From an uncultured Oribacterium sp. (lineage in GTDB: Bacteria > Bacillota > Clostridia > Lachnospirales > Lachnospiraceae), in assembly GCA_900770445.1 (NCBI GenBank), contig CAAGKO010000059.1, positions 1 through 43,349 of the forward strand: a stretch of DNA of 43,349 bases, in the 5' to 3' direction. The notes beneath the pieces were generated by a model, which was not told where the DNA came from, did no database searches, and saw nothing but the letters and a program-made list of their open reading frames with translations. This document shows, piece after piece, positions 32,442 to 41,142 of the stretch (positions are counted from its first letter, which is position 1; the number at the start of each line of letters is the position of its first letter). Position numbers and translations under genes: made by a program.

Positions 32442-32480
32442 GCATGCGCCGGCAGAAGCTCATGCTTCTGTCGGCGATGC
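32442..32480 (+). promoter_or_regulatory. serC-serA intercistronic hairpin
   Basis: CGCCGGCAGAAG pairs with CTTCTGTCGGCG around CTCATG, flanked by GCAT/ATGC. No T-tract follows, so it may stabilise or process the serC-serA mRNA rather than end it. Confidence 0.5.
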
Positions 32481-32547
32481 GGTACCATACTGAAGGATCA
32501 CGAGGACCGGCCATGACGCTGGCGCTCGTAGGGAAAGGACGAATATC

Positions 32548-33717
32548 ATGAAGGATCGTGAAATTTACTGCTTAAATAATATCAGCCGTGTCGGAACCGG
32601 ACGTTTCCGGAAGGGCTATACCCTGGTGGACGAGATCGATCACGCCGCCGGCGTGCTGGTACGCTCCGCCGATATGAAGGCGATGGACTTCCCGACGACA
32701 CTCCGTGCCATCGGACGTGCCGGTGCCGGCGTCAACAACATCCCGCTCGACCGCTGTGCCGAGCAGGGCATCGTCGTCTTCAACACCCCGGGTGCCAATG
32801 CCAATGCCGTGAAGGAGCTGGTGATCGCGGGTCTGATGCTGGCGAGCCGTGACATCATCGGCGGTAATCAGTGGATCCGAGCGCATGCCGATGTCCCGAC
32901 CATCCAGAAGGATGCCGAGAAGGCGAAGAAAAACTTTGCGGGCTGTGAGATCAAGGGCAAGACCCTCGGTGTCATCGGCCTCGGTGCGATCGGCGTGCTC
33001 GTCGCAAATGCCGCCGTCGACCTCGGTATGGAGGTTTATGGCTATGATCCGTACCTCTCCGTGAAGTCCGCCTGGGATCTTTCTCAGAAGGTACATCATG
33101 CAGCGATCCTCGATGAAATCTACGATAAGTGCGACTATATCACGATCCACGTACCAGCCGTGGACAGCACGAAGGGCATGATCAACCAGGATGCCATCGC
33201 CCGCATGAAGGACGGCGTCCGCATCCTGAATTTCGCCCGCGATGTACTGGTAAATGATGATGACATGGCAGAAGCATTGACCAGAGGAAAGGTAAAGGCC
33301 TATGTGACCGATTTCCCGAATCCGAAGTCAGCGACGATGCCGGGGGCCATCGTCCTGCCGCATCTCGGCGCATCCACGGAGGAGGCCGAGGACAACTGTG
33401 CGGTGATGGCGGTCGAGGAGGTACAGGATTACCTCGACAACGGTAACATCCATCACTCCGTGAACTTCCCGGATACCGATATGGGTGTCTGCAGCAGCGG
33501 CGGACGTATCGCCATCCTGCACCGGAACATCCCGAACATGCTCGGACAGATCACGAAGGCCCTCGGTGATGCGAACATCAACATCGACGGCCTCCAGAAT
33601 AAGTCCCGCGGTGACTACGCGTATACGCTGATGGACATCAACCAGCACCTGACCGATGAGGGCTTCCACAATCTCGGTCTCATCGATGGTATCCTCCGTG
33701 TACGGAAGGTGATGTAA
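32548..33717 (+). CDS. serA: D-3-phosphoglycerate dehydrogenase
   Basis: A 389-residue NAD-dependent dehydrogenase that starts serine biosynthesis. The Rossmann motif LGVIGLGAIGVLVAN is near residue 137. The catalytic region contains RAGAGVNNIPLD (Arg), HVPAVDSTKGMIN and the HLGAST histidine. A C-terminal ACT-like domain (GRIAILHRNIPNMLGQITKALGDANINI) probably binds serine for feedback. It is the short form without the intervening ASB domain. GGGAAAGGACG lies upstream of the ATG. Confidence 0.95.
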   Translation: MKDREIYCLNNISRVGTGRFRKGYTLVDEIDHAAGVLVRSADMKAMDFPTTLRAIGRAGAGVNNIPLDRCAEQGIVVFNTPGANANAVKELVIAGLMLASRDIIGGNQWIRAHADVPTIQKDAEKAKKNFAGCEIKGKTLGVIGLGAIGVLVANAAVDLGMEVYGYDPYLSVKSAWDLSQKVHHAAILDEIYDKCDYITIHVPAVDSTKGMINQDAIARMKDGVRILNFARDVLVNDDDMAEALTRGKVKAYVTDFPNPKSATMPGAIVLPHLGASTEEAEDNCAVMAVEEVQDYLDNGNIHHSVNFPDTDMGVCSSGGRIAILHRNIPNMLGQITKALGDANINIDGLQNKSRGDYAYTLMDINQHLTDEGFHNLGLIDGILRVRKVM

Positions 33718-33793
33718 GCTCCATCCGGTGACGGCCTCGCGGAATGGGCAGATATCTTAAACTGAAGAAGCAGCAGAACAGAAGGAGAATTTC

Positions 33794-35083
33794 ATGGCTA
33801 CAGTAAAACCTTTCAGAGCGATCCGTCCGGACGCCGCGTGTGTTCGGGAGGTGGCAGCACTTCCATATGATGTATATTCCCGTGCGGAGGCACGTGAAGC
33901 GGTGGCCGGCCATCCGCTTTCCTTCTTAAACATTGACCGACCGGAAACCCAGTTCCCGGAGACGCAGGATATGTATGCACCGGAGGTATACCGGAAGGCT
34001 TCGGATATGCTGCAGGCAGAGATCGCAGATGGGACCTTCGTGCGCGAAACGAGCGCATGCTACTACATCTATGAGCTGACGATGGAGGGCCGGGCACAGA
34101 CCGGTATCGTCGCGCTCAGCGCCATCGATGATTACCTCGAGGGGATCTGTAAGAAGCATGAGAACACGGTGGAGGAGAAGGAGCAGGATCGTATCCGTCA
34201 TGTGGATACCTGCTCGGCGCAGACGGGCCCGATCTTTCTCGCCTATCGCGCGCATGCAGGTATCCAGGCGATCGTGCAGGAGGTGAAGAAGAGCGAAGCG
34301 CTCTATGATTTTGTGAGTGACGACGGCATCCGGCATCGCGTATGGAAGATCGCAGATGCGGAGACGGTGGATACGCTCGAGACACTTTCCGCGCAGGTGC
34401 CGGCGACCTACATCGCGGACGGACATCATCGTGCGGCGAGTGCGGTCAAGGTCGGTCTCCGTCGTCGGGAGGAGCATCCGGATTATGATGGCACGGAGGA
34501 GTTCAACTACTTCCTGTCAGTGCTGTTCCCGGATCAGGAGCTGAAGATCATGGATTACAACCGTGTCGTCAAGGATCTTCATGGCATGGATCCGGAGGAT
34601 TTCATGTTCTCCATCGAGGAGGATTTTCAGGTGTTCCATCTGACCCAGCCGATTTCTCCGAAGGTGAAGGGCGAGATATGCATGTACCTCGGCGGGGAGT
34701 GGTTCCTGCTCCGTGCACGGGCGGAGCTGCTGTCGGCGCGTTCCATCGATCCGGTGAAGGCACTGGATGTATCGCTTCTGCAGGATACGATTCTCGGACC
34801 GCTGCTGGGGATCGGTGACCCGCGTACCGATAAGCGCATCGAGTTCGTCGGTGGGATCCGGGGACTACGGGAGCTGGAGAAGCGCGTGAGTCAACATACC
34901 TATGCGCATGCGATGGATGGCAGTCTCGAGGAGCTCGGCCCGGCGGTCGCATTCGCGATGCATCCGACGGGCATCACGGAGCTTCTGGATGTCGCGGATC
35001 ATCATCTGCTGATGCCGCCGAAGTCCACCTGGTTTGAACCGAAGCTTCGCTCCGGTATTTTCATTCACGAAATCGAACGATGA
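33794..35083 (+). CDS. DUF1015 family protein
   Basis: A 429-residue protein of the DUF1015 family. It is recognisable by the N-terminus VKPFRAIRPDAACVREVAALPYDVYSRAEA, DRPETQFPE, and YIADGHHRAASA followed by EFNYFLSVLFPDQELKIMDYNRVV. It is cytosolic. The biochemical function is not established; a His-His pair in ADGHHR and conserved acidic residues suggest an enzyme. It sits 77 bp behind serA, a neighbourhood common in clostridia, so a link to serine metabolism is plausible. AGAAGGAG precedes the ATG. Confidence 0.88.
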   Translation: MATVKPFRAIRPDAACVREVAALPYDVYSRAEAREAVAGHPLSFLNIDRPETQFPETQDMYAPEVYRKASDMLQAEIADGTFVRETSACYYIYELTMEGRAQTGIVALSAIDDYLEGICKKHENTVEEKEQDRIRHVDTCSAQTGPIFLAYRAHAGIQAIVQEVKKSEALYDFVSDDGIRHRVWKIADAETVDTLETLSAQVPATYIADGHHRAASAVKVGLRRREEHPDYDGTEEFNYFLSVLFPDQELKIMDYNRVVKDLHGMDPEDFMFSIEEDFQVFHLTQPISPKVKGEICMYLGGEWFLLRARAELLSARSIDPVKALDVSLLQDTILGPLLGIGDPRTDKRIEFVGGIRGLRELEKRVSQHTYAHAMDGSLEELGPAVAFAMHPTGITELLDVADHHLLMPPKSTWFEPKLRSGIFIHEIER

Positions 35084-35147
35084 GATTTATCCAGGGGCTG
35101 CGGAGGGGCGGCAACGGATACACAATACTACGAGACCGGTGAACTCT

Positions 35148-35269
35148 AAGCCGGGGACCCTAAGCGGCACTAGGCCCTCTGCAATCACTGAGTTTTCTTT
35201 ATGAAAACTCAGCGTTGCAGAGGGTTCCAAGGAGAGATAGCACCAAGTGCCGCTAAGGGGGCCCGGCTT
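35148..35269 (-). repeat. dispersed structured repeat, family 2, copy 2
   Basis: The reverse complement of 35158-35259 aligns along its whole 102-bp length with the core at 22922-23023. The inner stem and ATAAA loop are identical, and the two outer-arm T-T mismatches are conserved. The outer arms carry AGCGGCAC/GTGCCGCT where copy 1 has AGTGGCAC/GTGCCACT, a compensatory change. The outermost arms (AAGCCGGG/CCCGGCTT) differ from copy 1 in sequence but still pair. It lies in the 399-bp gap between DUF1015 and ftsH. Apart from this element and the ftsH promoter nothing else was seen in the gap. Confidence 0.88.
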
Positions 35270-35379
35270 GATTTCACACGGTCTCTCCGTATGGTATCCG
35301 TTGTCGTCCCTCCGCGGCCTCGTCGGCTGAAATCCTGCATTTTACGTTTATGTTTTATAAACTGTATACAGAAGGAATC

Positions 35380-35408
35380 TTGATTTTGGGGATGGGCTTC
35401 CGTATAAT
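35380..35408 (+). promoter_or_regulatory. ftsH promoter
   Basis: TTGATT (35380-35385) and consensus TATAAT (35403-35408) are separated by 17 bp, with a leader of about 65 nt. Confidence 0.75.
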
Positions 35409-35481
35409 TATGGTTACTGCAAAAAAGGCAGTGGGCCATCCGGTGGACGGGATTCCGGCGGGTGAATGAAATGGAGAACAG

Positions 35482-37599
35482 ATGGAGAATAATAACAACC
35501 AGGGGAATGACGGCAGAGGCTTCCGGCATTCGGGTCAGACATTTATGATTCTGATCATCGCTGCTGTCATCACCTTTTTCGTATATACACTAATCCGTGG
35601 TGCGTTTGTCACGGGTGTGACGCAGGAGATCAGCTATACCGAGTTTGTCACGATGGTCGACAGTGATCAGGTCCAGAAGGTGGAGTGGGGTGACAGTGAT
35701 ATCACGATCATCCCGAAGGAGGGCGCGTCGATGCCGTCGGGCAGCTCCGGAGAGTACAGTCAGTACCTGAATCAGGTGGATGTCCGCTACTATGTCGTGC
35801 CGGTCAGCGCAGACGCCCAGAAGCTCGTGGATCGTATGCTCGAGCATGGCGTCGTTATCTATAAGAAGAAACCGGACAATTCCGGATTTATCATGGAGGC
35901 GCTCATCAGCATCGTCCTCCCGTTCGTTCTGATCTTCGTCGTCATGAACATGACCATGCGTCGCATGGGAAACGGGAACGGCGGCATCATGGGTGTCGGC
36001 AAGTCGACGGCGAAGATGTATATGCAGAAGGAGACCGGTGTCACTTTTAAGGATGTGGCCGGTGAGGATGAGGCGAAGGAGTCGCTGATCGAGATCGTCG
36101 ACTTCCTGCATAATCCGACGAAGTATACGGCGATCGGTGCGAAGCTCCCGAAGGGCGCTCTGCTGGTGGGGCCTCCCGGAACCGGTAAGACCTTACTTGC
36201 GAAGGCCGTGGCCGGCGAGGCACAGGTGCCGTTCTACAGTCTGTCCGGTTCGGATTTCGTCGAGATGTTCGTCGGCGTCGGTGCGAGCCGTGTGCGCGAT
36301 CTGTTCAAGCAGGCGACACAGTCTGCACCATGCATTATCTTCATCGATGAGATCGATGCCATCGGTAAAACGAGAGATACCCGCTTCGGTGGAAACGAGG
36401 AGCGTGAGCAGACCCTGAATCAGCTGCTGTCCGAGATGGATGGCTTCGATGCTTCGAAGGGCATCATGGTCATGGGCGCGACGAACCGTCCGGAGATTCT
36501 CGATCCGGCGTTGCTTCGTCCGGGTCGTTTCGATCGTCGTATCGTCGTGGAGAAGCCGGACCTCAAGGGTCGTGTCAATATTCTGAAGGTGCATGCACGA
36601 GATGTGCAGCTGGATGATTCCGTCGACTTCAACGAGATCGCACTGGCAACCTCCGGTGCGGTCGGTGCAGACCTCGCAAACATGATGAATGAGGCGGCGA
36701 TTACTGCCGTCAAGCATGGACGAAAGAAGGTATCCCAGGCGGATCTCTTCGAGGCGGTCGAGGTCGTGCTCGTCGGTAAGGAGAAGAAGGATCGTATCCT
36801 CAGTCAGGAGGAGCGTCGTATCGTTTCCTACCATGAGGTCGGACATGCGCTGGTCTCCGCGATTCAGAAGGATGCGGAGCCGGTACAGAAGATCACCATC
36901 GTACCACGTACGATGGGTGCGCTCGGTTATGTGATGCAGGTACCGGAGGAAGAGAAGTATCTGAATACGAAGGCAGAGCTTCATGCGATGCTGGTGACCT
37001 TCCTGGCTGGTCGTGCGGCGGAGGAAATCGTATTTGATACGGTGACGACCGGCGCTGCCAACGATATCGAGAAGGCAACGAAGCTGGCACGTGCGATGGT
37101 GACACAGTATGGTATGTCGGAGCGCTTCGGACTGATGGGCCTCGAGAGTCAGGAGTCCCTGTATCTCAATACCGGACGTACGGTGATGAACTGCGGTGAT
37201 GATACCGCGACGGCCGTCGACCAGGAGGTGATGCAGGTGCTGAAGGCCTGCTATGAGGAGGCGAAGCAGATCCTGCGTGAGAACCGTGAGGCGCTGGACC
37301 AGATCGCGGCGTTCCTGATCGAGCGGGAGACCATCACCGGTAAGGAATTTATGGATATCCTGCACAGAATCCAGCATCCGGCAGCGGCGCAGGCGGCAGA
37401 TACGGTCGAAGCACCGACGGATGCGCAGGAATCGATGGTCCGTGCGCAGGCGGAGAAGCTGGCGCAGGATGTGCGCAAGACCGAAGAGAAGGCTTCCTTC
37501 GAGGAGGTACGTGCACGCTATGCTGCACCGGACATGAACGGTAAAGAAGGTGCACCGGAATCTGCTGCACCGGAGGATGTCGATACAGAACAGGTATAA
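35482..37599 (+). CDS. ftsH: ATP-dependent zinc metalloprotease FtsH
   Basis: A 705-residue membrane-anchored AAA+ protease for quality control of membrane proteins. Transmembrane helices flank an extracytoplasmic domain: residues about 20-42 (FMILIIAAVITFFVYTLI) and 137-155 (ALISIVLPFVLIFVVMNM). Walker A is GPPGTGKTLL, Walker B is IIFIDEIDAIG, and the second region of homology is ATNRPEILDPALLRPGRFDRR. The zinc site is HEVGH near 450, with the third ligand in the TTGAANDIEKAT region. The C-terminal 70 residues are low-complexity, Ala/Glu-rich. GGAGAACAG precedes the ATG. Confidence 0.97.
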   Translation: MENNNNQGNDGRGFRHSGQTFMILIIAAVITFFVYTLIRGAFVTGVTQEISYTEFVTMVDSDQVQKVEWGDSDITIIPKEGASMPSGSSGEYSQYLNQVDVRYYVVPVSADAQKLVDRMLEHGVVIYKKKPDNSGFIMEALISIVLPFVLIFVVMNMTMRRMGNGNGGIMGVGKSTAKMYMQKETGVTFKDVAGEDEAKESLIEIVDFLHNPTKYTAIGAKLPKGALLVGPPGTGKTLLAKAVAGEAQVPFYSLSGSDFVEMFVGVGASRVRDLFKQATQSAPCIIFIDEIDAIGKTRDTRFGGNEEREQTLNQLLSEMDGFDASKGIMVMGATNRPEILDPALLRPGRFDRRIVVEKPDLKGRVNILKVHARDVQLDDSVDFNEIALATSGAVGADLANMMNEAAITAVKHGRKKVSQADLFEAVEVVLVGKEKKDRILSQEERRIVSYHEVGHALVSAIQKDAEPVQKITIVPRTMGALGYVMQVPEEEKYLNTKAELHAMLVTFLAGRAAEEIVFDTVTTGAANDIEKATKLARAMVTQYGMSERFGLMGLESQESLYLNTGRTVMNCGDDTATAVDQEVMQVLKACYEEAKQILRENREALDQIAAFLIERETITGKEFMDILHRIQHPAAAQAADTVEAPTDAQESMVRAQAEKLAQDVRKTEEKASFEEVRARYAAPDMNGKEGAPESAAPEDVDTEQV

Positions 37600-37604
37600 A
37601 TGCA

Positions 37605-37642
37605 GAGCTGTCTGCTGGATGATATCCGCAGGCAGCTCTTTT
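37605..37642 (+). terminator. ftsH terminator
   Basis: GAGCTGTCTGC pairs with GCAGGCAGCTC with one G-T wobble around an inner GGAT/ATCC, followed by TTTTCTC. Confidence 0.85.
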
Positions 37643-37704
37643 CTCATTCCTCCTATCGTATGATATGAATCCGGCAGTGCCTTTTACAGGACCGGCCGTA
37701 GCGT

Positions 37705-37962
37705 CTATGAATCCTGCAGCGTCGGAACTTCTTCCGGCTGGAAGGTGAAAATCTCCGATGGAACGACGTCGAGATAGTCGCAGAGCATAGCGACGGATTT
37801 TAGTGAAATCGGAGCGTCCGAGCGTAGACGCTGCATCATGCTGCCGGAGATGCTCATATGCGCGACGAGATCATACTGTGTCAGATTTTTTCTGTGTAGT
37901 GTACGCCAGAGAGGCGCGTAGGAAATCATTTTGTCGTAGGAGCGCTTTCGCTTGAAACTCAT
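37705..37962 (-). CDS. small XRE-family helix-turn-helix regulator
   Basis: An 85-residue Cro/CI-type DNA-binding protein with little beyond the helix-turn-helix. The recognition region reads LTQYDLVAHMSISGSMMQRLRSDAPISLKSVAMLCDYLDVVPSEIFTF. This form resembles the YozG/Cro small regulators in which the usual G in the turn is kept and the recognition helix is variable. It is divergent from the metallophosphoesterase gene. In between, AAAATCAC (ending about 38021) and GTGATTTT are inverted around AACCGGTT and could be its operator. No toxin partner or phage gene is adjacent. Confidence 0.8.
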   Translation of the reverse strand: MSFKRKRSYDKMISYAPLWRTLHRKNLTQYDLVAHMSISGSMMQRLRSDAPISLKSVAMLCDYLDVVPSEIFTFQPEEVPTLQDS

Positions 37963-38141
37963 AGTGGATACCGTCCTTCTTCCGTTTTTTTCTGGGGTCT
38001 GATCGGAAAACTAAAAATCACATTGAACCGGTTTGAAACAGCCAGTAAGCGTGATTTTCATGGAGGTCGGATGGCTGAGGAGATGAAATCAAACAGATAA
38101 ATAATGCTCTTTAAATGTAGTATATATAGAGAGGTGAAGAG

Positions 38142-39095
38142 ATGGTGCTGAGGATGCTCATTATATTATTACTGTTACTAATGCCTGCCATTCTTATAAC
38201 CATATCAAAACGTGAAAGAAGTATACTGATGCCCGAAAGATACAGCTTCAGTTCCAGCCGTATTCGAAGGCCACATCGCTTCGTGTTTCTGTCGGATCTG
38301 CATGAGGTCGAGTTCGGAAAGGGCAATCAGCGCCTGCTGGAAGCAATCGATACAGAGCATCCGGATTTCATACTGATCGGTGGTGACTTTATCCGCTGTC
38401 ATAAGGTGCGACCATGGAGCGGTCGTCAGCATAAGGACAGTGTCGAGGTGAGCTGTCGTTTTTTAGAGGCGGTCAGAGACCGCTATCCGGTTTATTATGC
38501 GATCGGAAATCACGAAGCGCGACTGCGGGAGAAGGCCGGAATCGTGCGTTGCACGAGTGGGGCGAAATATGATACATATATACAGGATATGGCCAGGGCA
38601 GACTATGCACGCCTCGAGGAGGCACTGAAGGGTGTCCATGTACTGGATGACGACTGCGTGGAGCTCGATGACCTCGAACTCAGCGGACTTACCCTGGATC
38701 TCAGCTACTTCCGGAATATGTTGACCCACCCGCGGAAGCCGCTCCGGGAAGAGGAAATCCGCGCGAAGGTCGGCGTGCCGGACAGAACGAAGTTCTCCAT
38801 CATGATGCTGCATACGCCGATGTACGGACATGAGGCCCTGCGTCATGGGGAGGACCTGGTCCTCAGCGGTCACTATCATGGCGGCACGATCCGGATTCCG
38901 GGGATCGGCGCACTGATGACGCCACAGTTTCAGTTTTTCGTCCGGGAGTGTGCCGGCATCTTCCGGGAAGGAGAGGGCACACTGCTCATCAATCGCGGAC
39001 TCGGTACACATTCGATCAACATACGCATCAACGATAAGCCGGAGATCTCCGTGATTACACTGCTGCCGGAAACGACCGGGCATGCACAGGAATAA
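38142..39095 (+). CDS. membrane-anchored metallophosphoesterase
   Basis: A 317-residue calcineurin-like phosphoesterase. The N-terminus is a single hydrophobic anchor (residues about 3-23). The five metal-binding blocks appear in order: SDLHEVEFGKG, IGGDFI, AIGNHEAR, MMLHTPMYG and SGHYHGG, so the site looks intact. It resembles YkuE/YaeI-type enzymes that act outside the membrane. GAGAGGTGAAGAG lies before the ATG. The stop is two bases before the start of scpA, so it heads the scpA-scpB-dut operon. The natural substrate is not known. Confidence 0.88.
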   Translation: MVLRMLIILLLLLMPAILITISKRERSILMPERYSFSSSRIRRPHRFVFLSDLHEVEFGKGNQRLLEAIDTEHPDFILIGGDFIRCHKVRPWSGRQHKDSVEVSCRFLEAVRDRYPVYYAIGNHEARLREKAGIVRCTSGAKYDTYIQDMARADYARLEEALKGVHVLDDDCVELDDLELSGLTLDLSYFRNMLTHPRKPLREEEIRAKVGVPDRTKFSIMMLHTPMYGHEALRHGEDLVLSGHYHGGTIRIPGIGALMTPQFQFFVRECAGIFREGEGTLLINRGLGTHSINIRINDKPEISVITLLPETTGHAQE

Positions 39096-39097
39096 GA

Positions 39098-39904
39098 ATG
39101 GCACAGGAATTAACATTTAAACTGGAAAAATTTGAGGGTCCGCTGGACCTGCTGCTTCATCTGATCGAGCGCGATAAGATCGACATCTTCGATATCCCGA
39201 TCGTGCAGATCACGGCAGAATATATGGACTACATCACGCAGATGGAGGAGGAAGATCTCGATCTTGTCTCGGATTTCCTCGTGATGGCGGCGACGCTCCT
39301 CGAAATCAAGTCGCGCATGCTGCTTCCGAAGGAGGTGGATGAGGAGACCGGTGAGGAGGTTGACCCGCGTGCCGAGCTCGTCGCCCGTCTGCTTGAGTAC
39401 CGGAAGTATAAGTACATGGCAGAACAGCTCGAAAACCAGGAGGATGAGGCGGAGTTATACTTCTATAAGCCGCCGACGATTCCGAAGGAGGTCGAGAAGT
39501 ATGTACCGCCGATTGATCTCGATGCACTGCTGAAGGATGTGAGCCTCGAGCGCATGCGGAAGGTCTTCGAGGATGTCATGAAGCGGAGGGATGAGTCCGT
39601 CGACCAGGTACGTTCGCGCTTCGGCGTGATCAAGCGGGAGAAGATCTCCCTGGAGGGGCGCATCCGTGATGTGCTGAAGTATGTCCGCGGTCATCATCGC
39701 GTCTCCTTCCGGCACATGGTCGCGGAGAAAAAGGATAAGATGGAGGTCGTCGTCAGCTTTCTGGCCATCCTGGAGCTGATGAAGATGGGCCGCATCACAG
39801 CCGTACAGGAGCAGCCGTTCGGCGATCTCGACATCGCAGAGGTGGAACGCCCGGAGGGCTCGGACGACGAGCTCGATATGAAGGGACTGGAGGATTTTGA
39901 CTGA
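39098..39904 (+). CDS. scpA: segregation and condensation protein A
   Basis: A 268-residue kleisin that bridges SMC heads in the bacterial condensin. The N-terminal KLEKFEGPLDLLLHLIERDKIDIFDIPI is diagnostic, followed by DYITQMEEEDLDLVSDFLVMAATLLEIKSRMLLP. The C-terminal winged helix contains HRVSFRHMVAEKKDKMEVVVSFLAILELMKMGRI. Length is normal. It overlaps scpB by one base (TGATG), indicating translational coupling. Confidence 0.96.
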   Translation: MAQELTFKLEKFEGPLDLLLHLIERDKIDIFDIPIVQITAEYMDYITQMEEEDLDLVSDFLVMAATLLEIKSRMLLPKEVDEETGEEVDPRAELVARLLEYRKYKYMAEQLENQEDEAELYFYKPPTIPKEVEKYVPPIDLDALLKDVSLERMRKVFEDVMKRRDESVDQVRSRFGVIKREKISLEGRIRDVLKYVRGHHRVSFRHMVAEKKDKMEVVVSFLAILELMKMGRITAVQEQPFGDLDIAEVERPEGSDDELDMKGLEDFD

Positions 39905-40689
39905 TGGAAAAGGAAGAGCAGAAGACCAGAGTGGACGAGGCAACGATGGAAAACGCGATGCCGTCCGCCCCGGATACCGAAACGGCAGCTGCACAGGTGG
40001 ACGATGCCTCCATCGGGCTCGATGCGGAAACACAGAAGCTGGCGGAGGAAATCGATCAGGAGTTCTCCGCGGATCTTCTCGAGGAAGAGCGAATCGTCGA
40101 GGCACTCCTGTTTACGATGGGGCGCTCCGTCGGTCTCGATGAGATCGCGACGGCCCTCAATGCAGGAAAGAAGATCGCACAGGATGCGGTCGAGCGGCTC
40201 ATCGCGAAGTATGAGCAGCGGCAGGGCGGCATGGTGATCAGGCGGCTCGAGAAGCGCTACCAGATGGCCGCGGATCCGGCATGTTATCCGGCCCTCATCC
40301 GTGTGGCGAAGCAGCCGAAGAAGCCGGTACTGACCGACGTCGTGATGGAGACCCTGTCGATCATCGCCTATAAACAGCCGGTGACGAAGGCGGAGATCGA
40401 GCGTATCCGTGGCGTCAGCTCGGATCATGCGGTAAACCGTCTCGTCGAGTATGGCCTCGCGTATGAGGTCGGACGTCTCAATGCACCGGGTCGACCGGCT
40501 CTCTTCGCGACCACAGAGGAGTTCCTGCGTCGCTTCGGCGTGAGCTCCATCCAGGAGCTTCCGGATCTGAATCCGGAGGTCGAGGCAGAAATCAAGCAGG
40601 AGGTCCATGACGAGGTCGTCGATATCATGGGCCACGCCGAAGAAGCGGCGTCGGAAGAGGCGGCAGCACCAGAAGAGGAGACAGTATGA
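39904..40689 (+). CDS. scpB: segregation and condensation protein B
   Basis: A 261-residue partner of ScpA and SMC. Two winged-helix domains run from about residue 60 to 235, including ERIVEALLFTMGRSV, MVIRRLEKRYQMAADP, METLSIIAYKQPVTKAEIERIRGVSSDHAVNRLVEYGL and GRPALFATTEEFLRRFG. It is longer than the usual 190-200 residues because of acidic, low-complexity tails at the N-terminus (about 55 residues) and C-terminus. The start overlaps scpA and the end overlaps dut by four bases. Confidence 0.96.
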   Translation: MEKEEQKTRVDEATMENAMPSAPDTETAAAQVDDASIGLDAETQKLAEEIDQEFSADLLEEERIVEALLFTMGRSVGLDEIATALNAGKKIAQDAVERLIAKYEQRQGGMVIRRLEKRYQMAADPACYPALIRVAKQPKKPVLTDVVMETLSIIAYKQPVTKAEIERIRGVSSDHAVNRLVEYGLAYEVGRLNAPGRPALFATTEEFLRRFGVSSIQELPDLNPEVEAEIKQEVHDEVVDIMGHAEEAASEEAAAPEEETV

Positions 40690-41126
40690 TGGAAAAAACA
40701 ATGCGTATCAAATATCATTCCGATGAGATCGAGAAGCTCGAGTACATCGCCGGAAAGAGCGACTGGATCGACCTCCGTGTCGCAGAGAATGTCACCCTGC
40801 AGAAGGGTGAGTTCCGCCTCATCAGTATGGGCATCTCCGTGCAGGTGCCGGATGGCTACGAGATGCTGCTCGCACCGCGCAGCTCGACCTTTAAGAACTT
40901 CGGTCTGATTCAGACGAACTCCCTCGGTGTCATCGATGAGAGCTACTGCGGTGATCACGACATCATTCGCATGCCGGTGTATGCGACCCGCGATACCGAG
41001 CTCCATGTGAACGACCGAATCTGCCAGTTCCGCATCCTCGAGCATCAGCCGCATATCATGTTTGAAGAGGTGGATTCCCTCGGAAATCAGGACCGTGGCG
41101 GCTTCGGCTCCACCGGGAAGAACTGA
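40686..41126 (+). CDS. dut: dUTP diphosphatase (trimeric dUTPase)
   Basis: A 146-residue enzyme that hydrolyses dUTP to dUMP, keeping uracil out of DNA. The five dUTPase motifs are visible: WIDLRVAE, APRSSTFKNFG, NSLGVIDESYCGD, RICQFRIL and DRGGFGSTG. The third motif carries the catalytic Asp and substrate-discriminating Tyr. The ATG at 40686 overlaps the scpB stop (ATGA); a second ATG follows immediately and may be the true start. Confidence 0.93.
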   Translation: MMEKTMRIKYHSDEIEKLEYIAGKSDWIDLRVAENVTLQKGEFRLISMGISVQVPDGYEMLLAPRSSTFKNFGLIQTNSLGVIDESYCGDHDIIRMPVYATRDTELHVNDRICQFRILEHQPHIMFEEVDSLGNQDRGGFGSTGKN

Positions 41127-41142
41127 GGTGCCGGAGATGCAT

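Noticed and set aside
35201..35383. 60-codon frame behind DUF1015
   Set aside because: It lies partly inside repeat family 2 and has no ribosome binding site or domain.
36193..37647. 484-codon open frame antisense to ftsH, and similar long antisense frames over uvrB (28397-29812), hemZ (4904-6055) and rel (1133-2218)
   Set aside because: They mirror strongly biased GC-rich codon use of real genes, lack ribosome binding sites and show no recognisable domains.
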